Assembly (NCBI RefSeq): GCF_028554725.1
Contig: NC_071668.1
Location: 10,027,001-10,091,000 of the forward strand
Source: Zeugodacus cucurbitae
Taxonomy: Eukaryota; Arthropoda; Insecta; Diptera; Tephritidae
Reading direction: 5' to 3'
DNA: 64,000 bases
The first letter of the stretch is position 1, and every line of letters begins with the position of its first letter. Shown here piece by piece: positions 50,501-61,851 of this stretch. Both the position numbers and the translations under genes were made by a program. Under the pieces are notes generated by a model. That model saw nothing but the letters and a program-made list of their open reading frames with translations, had not been told where the DNA came from and searched no databases.

Positions 50501-52046
50501 CTAGAAAGCCAACTTGACGAAACACCAACCTAACTAACTTCGATCTAATATAACTTCTTTAAATAAACAAAGTCAGGCTCTCAAGCCGGTTCCGCGATTT
50601 TTTATTTGATCCAGGACCAAGACACTACTCGACAAACTTCCTCAGAATTGTTTGCAGAAAGGAGCTTGAGGTTGAACGATGGACCATTAATCAGATGATC
50701 GGACAATTTTTACCCAGGGAAGCAGTTCCATTCTAATAAAATTCGACTTCATTCGTTTTAAGCCTCTCCTTATTTTTTATCAAATTATTGACACACAAGA
50801 CAACAATAACCAAAGCGGCGGCACGATGCTAGCGTGAATAAACCGCCCCTCTCCCTAGTATACACCTGGCAATCAATATTCATAGCTGTATGTACGTCAG
50901 TACTCTCCTCACTGGTATTTACAGCGTTTCATTGTGTCTAGGCAACGATGTCATCAACAATTTTTCGCTACAGTTTTCTACGCGCGTCCCCATCACTCAC
51001 ACCATTTGCTCGCAACCGAAGCGCAATCATTTCTATTCTCCTCGGTTTTGTTTGCATTATGGATTTGGCAAGCTTAAAGTGGCTTCCAAAGCATTGGCTG
51101 CAGCCACATTGGCATCACCATTGTGGTGGCAACGCTGGCGACAGTCGTCGCCGCAGCATAGACTCACCGCACCACACTTCTCACGGCAACAACAACAACA
51201 GGCATAAGCGCTGTTCATGGGTATTATGATTGGCAACCAATCGTTGACTTCGACGCTTGGTTTACGCTGTTTGCTGAGAGATTACGCCGCCAGCTAAGAA
51301 AACAAAAATTCAATGCCACAGCAGCGCGGTTATTTATATTTTCAAGTGTAAAATATTATTTTTTCCTTTGTTTGAACTTTAAGCCGAAAATTGTTAGGGC
51401 AAAGTAAACGAGCAAATTTGTGAAAATCTCTTTGTTGGTAAATGGCTCGCCTGCCATTGTTTTTACTTAGCTGTCACCTTTTATTGTTTACCATATGGAA
51501 AATGAGCTTTGTTGTTGTTGTTATTTATCTATTGATTTAATTAGTAGCGTAAATGAGACTAATTGAGCTGAAAGCTTTTGTGATCTCTTCGATTCAGCAC
51601 CTATCATCTTTTGGAGTTAGACTTCTTTGAGGTTATGAAATAAGTTCTATGCAATAGAGGACAATGGGCGACTACTCAGTTTTTATACCAGTCGGTTATT
51701 CGATTCATAAATCTTCAAGGGCCCCAGAGCTTTCAAGTGTTCTCAAACTCCCAGACAGAAAGAAAGATTACTGGCATGTCTAGTCGAAGAATTCCCCTCT
51801 CAAAAACCACAAATCCTGTTGGTAATTTCCTTCGGTCTTCAATTGTACGAATAGTATAGCAATAGCTAAGTGCTTATCAGACCTCGGGATATCAAGAGAG
51901 CTCAGTGAATCATCCGAGCTCTAATTACATTCTAAACATCAAACTAACTGATTTCTAAACAGTCTTGTGAAACACTTTCGAATTTTTTGGAGCCGTAATT
52001 ATAAAATAAAATAAACCAATAACAAACTAATCTAAAAAATATATGT
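47501..52046. other. Non-coding stretch upstream/downstream of the esterase-like gene (3' side)
   Basis: No recognised gene. It contains a hairpin at 49094-49138, a somewhat G+C-richer part at 50880-51230 with overlapping frames of unknown meaning, and otherwise AT-rich DNA. Confidence 0.35.
49094..49138. repeat. Perfect inverted repeat, 18-bp arms, 9-base loop
   Basis: TTGCCTATTGAGCTAGGT at 49094-49111 and its exact reverse complement at 49121-49138 surround AACGGAATC. It could fold as a stem-loop in RNA from either strand. Confidence 0.85.
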
Positions 52047-52047
52047 A

Positions 52048-52057
52048 TTTATTTATT
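52048..52057 (-). promoter_or_regulatory. Polyadenylation signal of the esterase-like gene
   Basis: On the minus strand two overlapping AATAAA hexamers lie about 80-90 bases after the stop codon at 52137, followed by a T-rich stretch. Confidence 0.65.
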
Positions 52058-52136
52058 ATAAAAAATCGGAAGAACCTTACTTATATTTTTGATATATTTC
52101 TAATATGCCGACACGAATATTTAATATATTGACTTT

Positions 52137-54320
52137 TCAACCAAATAATTGATTAGCATCAATCAGTGGACCACCAATATTTGACTGACCGCTTGGTCTG
52201 CGATTACCAAGTATACCAGCACCAGCATCAAGCCAGTTACCAACCTGCAAAGGTGTCAACAAACTGCGTAAATTACTCAATCCTTGACAAGTGGTAGAGG
52301 TCAACGGCGTGAGTGAAGCACCCAACACCGAGAGCTCACAAAACCGGAAATCGCTGTCGGCATTAATGTCAGTATCCACCTTAATGAAGGGCACCTCTTT
52401 GCCAGCTACGCTCTTAAAGAGTGCATCATCGGTAGACTCTTTCGTACTATCCTTACCAAATGATTTCGCGAACTGCACCAACATACCGATCATGTTTTGA
52501 CGCACTCTCAAATCTTCCGGATCCATAAGCTGTGCTTCCGGTATGGGATTACCAAAGAGATCATTTGCATCGAACATATAGCCGAGTTCATCGCCATGCG
52601 CCACCATCTCTGAGTTTCTATTACCCGCGTACTCGGAAACGATCGGCAGACCACGCAAAAAATGTATACCCTTGGAGCGCGTGCCATTGTATTCGAAACT
52701 ATACATAAATGAGGGTGCAATCTCAGACCACACTTGTAAAGTTAAAACAGCCGGCAGATTGAAAATTATATCGGTGCTGGTGTCAATGATCTACAGTGTT
52801 ATTGAATGTCTTTGTATTAGAATTAATGGAAAATATTTTCAGAATACCTTCGTCATCACTTCATCCAGACTAAAAGACTCAGGCACCTTAAGCAAATCGT
52901 TTAGTGTTGGCGTCAATGCCTCCGTTAGACCGGGTAGCACCGGTTGGAGTATATCTCCGGTCACTTGATCAATGCGCAAAAAACCTGCTAAATCTTTCAA
53001 AGTACCGGATAGTGAAGTTAGAAATTTTTGTGCCGAACCAAAGATACGATTAAGTGTGCCAATGCGAAGAGCATTAGCGGTTTCATGTTTTGTGACACCT
53101 GTTAATAACGGTATAGGCGTGAATTTGCCACCGCGTAGCTGTTCCTCCGGTTCTCCCTCAATCAAGCTCGGTAGAGAACGTCCATCGTTTTTATCTTCGA
53201 TATGTGGCGTGAAACCGACACTGCCCGAGAGACTTTTGACAATTGCGCGTCCGGCGAGACGTTCCGTTTGGATTTTCGAGTCATTCTGTATAATATCCTC
53301 GGCTGATTTCTAAAAAAGTTCATGCAATAAATTAAAGTCAATTCTAGATTGAACTTCTGACTCCAAAAATCGATTCTACAAACACCGAAAAGGAAATTTA
53401 ATATGTACCTCTCTCATGCACTGCACGATCGTCAGTTCATTCTTTGTCGGACAACCATTAATTCTCGCCACTTCCTCCACACTTTGCAGCGGTTCTTTAT
53501 CGGTTGCATACTGCGATAACGCTGTACCCGACATCGCGACCACACCCGATATATCAGTTGCACTGCGTGCCGAGGGCGACATCGATAAGAACATTGCAGA
53601 CGCTGCGCCCGAACCGTGACCAATAGCTTTAACTCTACTTGGATCACCGCCGAAGTATTGTATATAATCGTTAACCCAACGCATAGCTGTAGCCATATCG
53701 AAGATCGCCAAATTGCCATCGAACTCCTTAGTGCCATCACCCATAATACCCAACGAACCGAGACGATATTGTGGCGCTACGACTATAACACCCTGACGTG
53801 CCATAGGCGTGGCATCATATTGCGCCGCAGAACCAAAACGAAAACCACCCGGATGTAACCAGACATAAACCGGCAGTCCAGTCGTTTCATCGGGCATATG
53901 TGGTGTATAAACATTCAGCAGCAAACAATCTTCACTACCCACTATGCGACGTTTATTATATGCATAGGGTTGGATACACGGTGGACCATATTGTGTGGCA
54001 TTAATATCGCCGGCCATACGCTTGTAAACCGGGCGCGCAAAACGCAAACGTTCAATTGGTGGTTCGGCGTAATACAGACCGAGGAAGGAATAAACGCCAG
54101 TTTCGGGATTGCGAAAACCTTCGACGCGCGCATCACGATTGAAGGCGCGCGTAAATACGACCGGATCGTCCGGTGGTGGCGCCTTCGAATGACGACCGCC
54201 AACAATGCGCTTTACACGTTTATTTCGGACACTTTCTGCTGGTTGCGTGGCATCACAACAAATTAAAGTAGTTGCGAATAATACAAGAATAATGAACAGT
54301 TTAACAACTAGCGCCGACAT
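52137..54320 (-). CDS. Secreted cholinesterase-like protein lacking the catalytic serine (glutactin-type), 3 exons
   Basis: Exons on the minus strand are 54320-53409, 53309-52848 and 52790-52137, all phase 0, giving 675 residues. Both introns (99 and 57 bp) have GT...AG ends. Residues 1 to about 24 form a signal peptide. A basic stretch at 32-38 (RNKRVKR) before IVGG could be cut by a furin-like protease. The carboxylesterase domain follows: first disulfide pair Cys115-Cys132 with the SEDCLLLNVY signature, oxyanion-hole region HPGGF (156-160), nucleophile elbow GHGSG (234-238), second pair Cys290-Cys301, acid Glu380 in TGVTKHET, base His523 in AHGDELGY, and a third pair Cys609-Cys626. N-glycosylation sequons lie at Asn107 and Asn493. 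In active esterases the elbow is G-x-S-x-G. Here its centre is Gly236, so hydrolysis is not expected. Known non-catalytic relatives (glutactin, gliotactin, neurotactin, neuroligin) act in adhesion or extracellular matrix. The absence of a C-terminal membrane span fits a secreted, glutactin-like protein, but the long acidic tail of Drosophila glutactin is missing. Orthology to the Glt/CG9280/CG9287/CG9289 group is inferred from memory. The start codon is the first ATG before the signal peptide. Confidence 0.93.
52791..52847 (-). other. Intron 2 of the esterase-like gene (57 bp)
   Basis: The donor is AAG|GTATTC after residue 458 and the acceptor is ACACTGTAG|ATC. It is phase 0. Its size is typical of the minimal introns of flies, and an in-frame TGA lies just inside it. 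Confidence 0.9.
53310..53408 (-). other. Intron 1 of the esterase-like gene (99 bp)
   Basis: The donor is GAG|GTACAT after residue 304 and the acceptor is TTTTTTAG|AAA. It is phase 0. The intron removes ten codons that would otherwise read through to a stop. Confidence 0.9.
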
Positions 54321-57300
54321 TGCGAACTTGTTAAGCTATTAATACGCGCAAACTGGTTCCAATATATTGCAGTGAATGCTTTCAAATTGAATGCCAAGCG
54401 GTAACTGCCGGTGAGCCCTGCTCGTAAATTCATTTTGCCCTTCAGCGTGTGCTTTGTGTGTTATCTGTCGGCTCAGCTCAAGCCCGTTTATTCGCTTTGT
54501 GTGGATAGCGCAGCAACAGAAACGATCAGAAAAGTACTCGTATAGCTTGAGATTGGCTCTGCTGAATTGATATCACTTTGCGCTGCTATAATTTACTGTC
54601 CTTGAAACTGTTAACTTCATGAACTTACTTATCAAAGAAGAACAAGAATAGGGTAGCAAAAATATAACAGAAATTATCGGAAAGAAAACAGAAAAGTGTA
54701 TTTTTATTGTTGTTGTATATTATCAACAAAAATTCTGACAAAGAGGTTCGTTTAATATGGTCCATATTAAAAATCGACTTATATTTGGTTGGCTCTATTC
54801 CTGTTTAATTGAGATTATAAATGCATCCAAATGAGTTAGACCTCGATCGTCGCTTCAAAGCATGCGATCGTAATGGTGACATGTAAAGCCTTCTCGAGCG
54901 ATTCGAAAATAGTAAAATTTGGAAGACCCGAATTTTGTATTGTTTAGGGAACTATATGAAAAGGACCAGAATATCCACCACACATCTAGATAAGTCTTAC
55001 ATTACTTGCTTATCGTAAGAGAATTTGTTCCTGAAGATTGTCAATTTATGATGTTTCCTACGTTCAGAAGTCAATAACTTCTTCAAGTACTTTATTTCAA
55101 AATAATTTCAGCCACTTTCCGAAACCAATACATCATCCAATAACCAATTCACTGAGTCAAATATTTGTATGTATTCGAGTTTAAGCAGAAATGCCTCCGT
55201 TCACTCAATTGACATTCAAGCCGAGTGATTGGCACTTTATACATCATATCTTGCTTCTATCTGTATATATATGATATTAGAATAATTTAATATGAATATA
55301 AATATATGTACACATATTATACTAACCGCAAAATCACGGGAGCTCAGTTATACGCATAAATAAATGATGAACATGTCACAGCAATTAAAATGACAGCAAA
55401 AACGAAAAATGTCGCCTTTCAATTGAAACAAAATAAATAATAATAGTATGATTAATGAAATATAAACAATCGAATGTCATTCATGTACGCTCTGAGTCAT
55501 GATTCAAACTAAGAAATGAAAGCAGCGGTGTTTTTTCGATCATCACACTATTAATAGAGATATTCAATTGCATTGAATGCTGTAAGGTTCTCAAAATCCC
55601 ATTTAAAAATTGATACAAAAATCGTCAACATTTTTTCTAAATAATTAAATAGCTAATAGCTTGGAGATTTCCTAGAGAAAGTAAGAGCTAAACACTGGTA
55701 TCAAAATGGCAAGAATCCACAATATTGCAAATATTTTCGAATGAGTTATCTCGGCATCACCATCAGTCAAATTGGAATCTGAGCAGAAACAAACTAAGAG
55801 TTCAGAATTCAACAGGATTGTAGTCTATTTATGCATAATTTCTTCTTATAAACATCAGTGTAAGTCCTTGAGATACTGAAACCAAAGCCGAGAAATACGT
55901 ATTATTGGAGCATAGGAGCAAAAGGCAAATTAATAGATATGTACCTGTATGGAATAAAATAGCATGAGATCGATGATTTGATAACTGATCTGATTCGAGC
56001 GAGGGCAATAATTGCTTCGTCGAAGCTTTATGGATTTTTTTCAAGTGTTTTGTTATGGTTTATTGAGTTCAATTACGAATGTATGAGACTAAGCTCTGAA
56101 TCGTTACGGACCTAAAGGGAAAGGAACAGTCCAGTGACAGTAACAGAATAAACTACTCTGTCTTGGAAAGTCAATATTAAGGATCATTTGAATTCCTTGT
56201 GTTGACCGAGGCCAATAAAAAGTAATAAATATATGTATTAAATTATTTTATTAAGATTTAAGAAAATACCTTATGAATAAAATATTTAAAATTTTATATT
56301 GAACTTTATCTTCTTTGCATTTCAAGAATTTTATTTTCTCACCACTAAGTTAACGCTTATCGACAGCCTCTGTTTCAGAGTGCTGCCAAATAAAGCAAAA
56401 AATTTACAAATTTACCACAAGAACAAACCAGCTGAGTGCTCATGAAGCTTTCTTAGAGATAATAAAAGCTTGATAAAGAATTTCGATGAGTTTTTGGTAA
56501 ATAAAATTACTTGATTACTTTGCTTGCTACCGAAGCTGTCGGACGCATAAATGTGGATGTAGGTGAGAGTGTAGGTATATTAGGGTGTGACTTTTTGTAA
56601 TTTTTTTTTATTTTTCTAAAATTATTATAACAAATTAAAACAAATTTTTATATTGATGTAAAATACTTAAAAACAACTCTTCGTGACTTCCATGACGTCA
56701 CAAAATGAATAAAAAAAAAAATCAAAATTAACGACCCACCCTAATGTATATACCATAAGTGTATAACTCTGAGAAGAAAAAGCGTACTAAAAACTGAAAA
56801 ATAAATGCAACAACAACAAGTTAAAGCAAAATAGCAAGATTTAAAAGATTTATTTCACACAACAACTACAACAATAACTGAATTTACGAAAGAAAAAAAT
56901 GCGAATTCACTTCTTTTTGTTGTTGTTGCTATGAAATTCAAGTACGAAATCAATAAATTCAATTATTTCAAATTGAATGCAAATAAATTGTACTAGAAAT
57001 TCGGAAATAAATACAAATTGAAATAATTAAAAGCAGGATATATGACCATAGAGCAAAGGAAGGGTCCAAAGCTCAACACAGTAACGGTAAACGAAAAGAC
57101 AAGCAGATAGTCGCAGCAAATTGAAAAATACGAACTGCAAATTGGAGAAATGCAAAGATTTGTAGGCAAGAAAAGCCTAAAGAGTGGACTTTTTAAAGCG
57201 GACAAATGCACATCCACTCACATACATATAGAGATCGCTGTGTGTATGTGCATGTCTGTCCATTAAAAATACATATGCATAACTAACAGTTTTATGCGAA

Positions 57301-59640
57301 AGTGCACTCAAGTGCACACATTGCAATAGCAAACAGGCTCTCCGCTCGATTGGTCCTTGTGGCCGGCTGCCGTGCTGTGTCGCTTTCACTCGAAATTAAA
57401 TGCAAATTTCAAATTAAAATATTGCATTACACTGCCACACTGCCGCACAGATGCATTCGAATGGAAATAAATCGAAGCATATGTATACTTGTGTGCACGC
57501 AAGCAAAACGACGCTGGATGACAGACGCAGAGCTGAAACCGCTTCAAATGCACGTGAGTGGAAAAGTAAAAGCTGCCAGGACAATTGTAGTCGTATAGAT
57601 AACTGCAACAACAAAAACAATACAAAAGGTAGAGTTAAAGAATATAAGCCTTAGAGCTGCCTCCACACACTTGTGGCTGTCAAGCTAACCATATGTCATA
57701 GCTACTAAATCCAGACGGCAAGTCTAAGAAGCGGCTGACTAAGCTCCAGCTACGCATTCTCTTAAAACTTACATACAATAATATTTATGTATGTGTTTTT
57801 ATAGTCGCCTTTTTAGAGGCTATAAAAAAAGCTTGTGTACGAGAAATTGAAACTGTCAACAATGACAAATACAGGCGACTATAATAAATGCTGACATTCT
57901 GCCAGCGCAAAGTGCAAGTAACTTGAGAGAGGCGGCCTGCTGACTGCTAAGAGTGTATATATTTGTTAAAGAGATTTATATAAAACGAAACAGGAATTGC
58001 AATAATGGAAAAATAAATGAAAAATATATTTCATTTATATATATCGTATATATACGATTTTAAACAAGAAACCAACAGTAATTGTGTCAAGAAGAAATTC
58101 TTAAAATAAAATAAAAAGAGCTCTTCAAGTACAGAAGATAAAGAGTGCTTTAATAAATAGGCTTCGAATTGGCATACACATATCTTGCTCACACACACGC
58201 ATATGTGTTTTAAAATATTTTTTGGTCTGTAATACGAGATCAAATCGGTCCAATAGAGCTCTCTGTAGTACCTCTGTGACCGTTTTCCCCTTCTCCAGGC
58301 TTTATATATACACTTTATGAATCCTAGAAAACGGTGATGACAACTCGATAGAATAGTCTTCGCCTTCTTCAGAACAATTTCGTCGAGTAAAATTAACTGT
58401 TCTCTGGTCTCTGATGTGTACCAGTCGATTTATATTTATCTACAATCATGTAAAACCCCCAACCCTTCTCTCTCATTTCGTAATTCAACATTTCTGAGAA
58501 GAATCTCGTTCTACTCCGTTCTTTTGGAGGGTATCTACTCTTTTGATATAAAATGCTGACGATTTAGTTATAAAATGAATAATAACTTCTTGAATTATTT
58601 TCCAGTTTAAGGATGCCTTTAGCTTCTTGGCTGATCTCCAAAACTATAGAATGTTTTGAGAAATCGGATTCCTCCTTGCGAAAAATTTAGTTAAGGTCCC
58701 TTTCATAACATATTCTTTAACCAAAGTTTTCTAAGTTGTACCAGCTTCTTTTATTTCCTTATTTTTAAGCACTCTCCCTAGCCACCAGCATTTCAAAAGT
58801 TTTCGCACCTATATTTATCAAATCTTTCGTTTGATTAAATATGACCACTTCTTTATGAAACTATCGGCAATCTCATTTCCGTCCGATCCTAGACGTCTCA
58901 TATAGGTAATTTCATTTCGATCTGCTATAGATGCTTTTCAGGACTAGTGAAATCCAAAGACCTCTTAGGAGGAATGACGACGAGAATAGCTAGTAACATA
59001 TGAAGGTTTATGTATGGCGAATCATTGAACAAAGTTCCGAAATTTTGATCGTAATAATCGATATAGAGATATATTTCTATTGGTTAGTGTTACTGGTTCC
59101 ATACTGGGTAGAAGTGCTTACAGAAAGATTTTTAAAATGTGTCCACCATATAGGTTCGCCATTTTGAATTTTAAAAAAAGTAACGTTAATATCGTAATCA
59201 ACGACCCCGAGAACCACCGAGTAACGAGATTCAAGCCATTCCGATGAATTTTAAAAATCATTGTCCGCCATATTGATTTTCCGGGGTTATGTCAAAACCC
59301 TGATCTGATGGGGTTAAATGGATGGATTCGGATTCAGCGAACCGAAAAACATAACGTACACATAGTTAGATCCCCAGGTCATCACAAATATTTTTTGTGT
59401 GGCTGTGTAATCGTTCGACCAGATCTTGAAATATACTAATTTCTCTCTACATAATACGATGGATTTATTTCAGTTTTTTCGGTTCATACCGATATATAAT
59501 GTTTGCTAGAGGTAAAGATACTTCAGACTCTAGAAATTTATTATTTTCAGTTCCTCTCAGAATCATCATTGTGACTACGGATTGCTTCCAAACTCTCTGG
59601 TGTTGAATTCAAATAATGCTATTATTTAGATATCGTAAAG
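54321..59640. other. Upstream region of the esterase-like gene and non-coding stretch
   Basis: The first 300 bases before the ATG must hold the 5' UTR and promoter, but no TATA/initiator pair with correct spacing could be assigned. A 22-codon plus-strand frame at 54821-54886 resembles half an EF-hand loop and is discussed as a finding. The words CGCCATATTGATTTT and CGCCATTTTGAATTTT near 59160-59280 look like an old interspersed repeat. Nothing else was recognised. Confidence 0.4.
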
Positions 59641-59760
59641 GAGATTTCAAAATAAGTGACGTAGCATTTTTTATGAACTTTGGGAACGAATTAATTGCAG
59701 CAGTTATTAATTCGTTCCCAAAGTTCATAAAAAATGCTACGTCACTTATTTTGAAATCTC
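59641..59760. repeat. Perfect 120-bp palindrome, 55-bp arms with a 10-base loop
   Basis: Bases 59641-59695 and 59706-59760 are exact reverse complements. The loop is TGCAGCAGTT, and identity ends abruptly at both outer edges. No terminal repeats or target duplication flank it. Transcription of either strand would give a long, fully paired hairpin. Confidence 0.97.
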
Positions 59761-61656
59761 TATCAGCTTTTCATGTATTTCAGCGACATAAAAACACTGT
59801 TTGGCAATTTTAAATTAAAGTTTAAAGCAAAACAAACTTTATTAGAACAACATGCATATATTTTGAATGTTTTGAATAACTCAATTCAACAAACTAAAAA
59901 TTTGGCAAACAAGTAAAACCAATTTCGCTAAACGGCCTGCAGTTATTTGTTAAGTGGTATCAAAACAAAAATAGATAAACAAAAAAAAAGAAACGAAACA
60001 AATCAAATGAAAAACTGAAAGTGGATCACTGCGTCAAAATTCGTTTAGAAAAATACAAAACGGACACAGCAACACACAACCAATACAAATGGCGGCAGTT
60101 AAAAAGTGGCCTTGGCCTGCGGCACTCAACTAAACTGTACAAATAACAACAAACAAACTGAGTAAAAAAAAAAATAAAAACACAAAAATAAAATAAAATT
60201 GAAAAAAAAATTCCGAACAAATCAAAAAGTCACAGAGAGCTAAACTGCAAAAAAAATTGCTCGACGAAAAGCCATTGTGTGGACATTTGAATAGCCGAAC
60301 ACACACATAGTATAATTGTATGAGTGAGTGTGTGTGTGTGTGGCGCTACTGTGCGGCACTGCGTCATCATCAGTACTTCAGTCAGCCATTCGAGCAATTC
60401 AATAATATGTTTCTGCCTTGGCAAGCGCAGCGCGTCACTCCCCAGTCGTTTGTGAGCGCTTTTATTTATTTATTCAAATTGCTGCACAAATACGAAAGCA
60501 TACACGCACACATGCTATCGCACGCAAGCTGCTGACACACAAATCTTTAATCCGCCCCGGCACACATATCCTCGCCCGAGGCATATCAAGCAAGTTTAGA
60601 GCGTTTTCAGTTTTCATATGAAGACCCCGAAGGCTGCAACGCGCCTGGGTGAGCGTGAAAAGATGCCAGTTGTTGTTGTTGCTGTACAACTTGTATGTTT
60701 GTCTGCACAACTCTTGTGCATTGTCCGTTTAACTATTTGTTCGCCTATTTATTCCACTCTTTAGCCATGCATTGTGCGCTGCAGCTTGAGGAGCGTTCAA
60801 CATAATATTTGCACTATCGATCAGCTTTGATTTCCATTCTGCTCGTTTGCCGACTTTTTCTCTCTTTTCTTATCCTTTTCAGCTTCAATTTGCTTCTTCT
60901 ACAGTGAGATTTTGTGATTGTTATTTGTTTGTTGTTGCTTTGCTTTGGCTTGAGTGAGGCTTTTCAAGCTTTTAAGTTCGGTAAGCAACTGGTTGTCAAT
61001 CTATCATATTTACTTTGACCTCAGCATTTATTGAATCCAGTTATTAAATTGTTTTGTGTGGAGCATATATCTGCTTTGCTTGGAAAATAATATTTTCAAT
61101 ATTTTTGCAAATCACTTGAGAGCTTTCCGCTTGATTATAATACTATTAAAGTGAGCTTTCAACTAACAGCTATTTGTGTATAAGTCATAGGCTTTGTGGA
61201 AGTGAAGTATTTGTTTTGATTTGTATTATGGTTTTAGAAAATAAAGTCTTTATAAGAAATTAACTTATAAACCGGAAGCATTCTTAATGTTTAAAGTTAA
61301 GAAGTAATGACAGATTTGACCTCAACTGGAGTAAGTGATAAGTTAATTGGATGGAGTAGGAATGAATCGTGCGAATTCTGAATCTCAAATCTATAGGTCT
61401 TCAGCTTTCGGATTCTTTTTTCTGGTAAACTTTCAGTTTTTATTGTCAAATACCTCCACATATAAGTTTTCATAGGCAAATATTATAAAATAGATGTAAG
61501 AAACACTGTTATAATACCAAAAGAGAGAAATACACATAGATTCAAGAGAATCTTTCAAGTATTATTACTTTATTTTAGATGAGTTTAAGTACTTTAGAAT
61601 CTATATCAAGAACTATCCTACCCTAATATCCATACAGAGTTCCATGACCTTCTGTA
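59761..61656. other. Non-coding stretch
   Basis: AT-rich DNA with AC/GT dinucleotide runs near 60300-60340. From 60290 to 60700 it is somewhat richer in G+C, with overlapping frames on both strands and no recognisable family. Confidence 0.35.
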
Positions 61657-61851
61657 ATGATCGCATCAGCAATAACAAAAGAAGAAAGATCACTGAACAG
61701 GGCAATCAACATTCAAGCAGAGGCATTTATGAGAAATATAGAGGCCTATAATAATATAATTTCGAAATTCGCAACAAATTGTGAATTAAGGATCTCAAAA
61801 GTGAACGATATGGCTGTTATCACAGCCGCTGAGATAGAATGTTCTTCGTGA
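61657..61851 (+). CDS. Possible small protein, 64 residues, unrecognised or remotely HSPC300/BRK1-like
   Basis: An ATG opens a 64-codon frame with a helical, non-repetitive composition: ITKEERSLNRAINIQ, FMRNIEAYNNIISKF, ATNCELRISKVNDMAV. The spacing F-x3-C-x2-R-I-x3-N resembles, from memory, the F-x3-C-x2-R-L-x3-N heart of HSPC300/BRK1, a roughly 75-residue helical subunit of the WAVE actin-regulating complex. It ends earlier than that family does. Similarity is faint and unsearched, so it may be a decayed retrocopy, an unrelated small ORF or chance. Confidence 0.2.
   Translation: MIASAITKEERSLNRAINIQAEAFMRNIEAYNNIISKFATNCELRISKVNDMAVITAAEIECSS

Noticed and set aside
54201..54215. Trypsin-like zymogen activation site (R-IVGG)
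   Set aside because: No serine-protease domain follows. The downstream sequence is an alpha/beta-hydrolase fold.
53416..54266. Several long plus-strand frames opposite the esterase-like exons
   Set aside because: Antisense shadows of the coding exons, whose minus-strand reading is clearly a carboxylesterase-fold protein.
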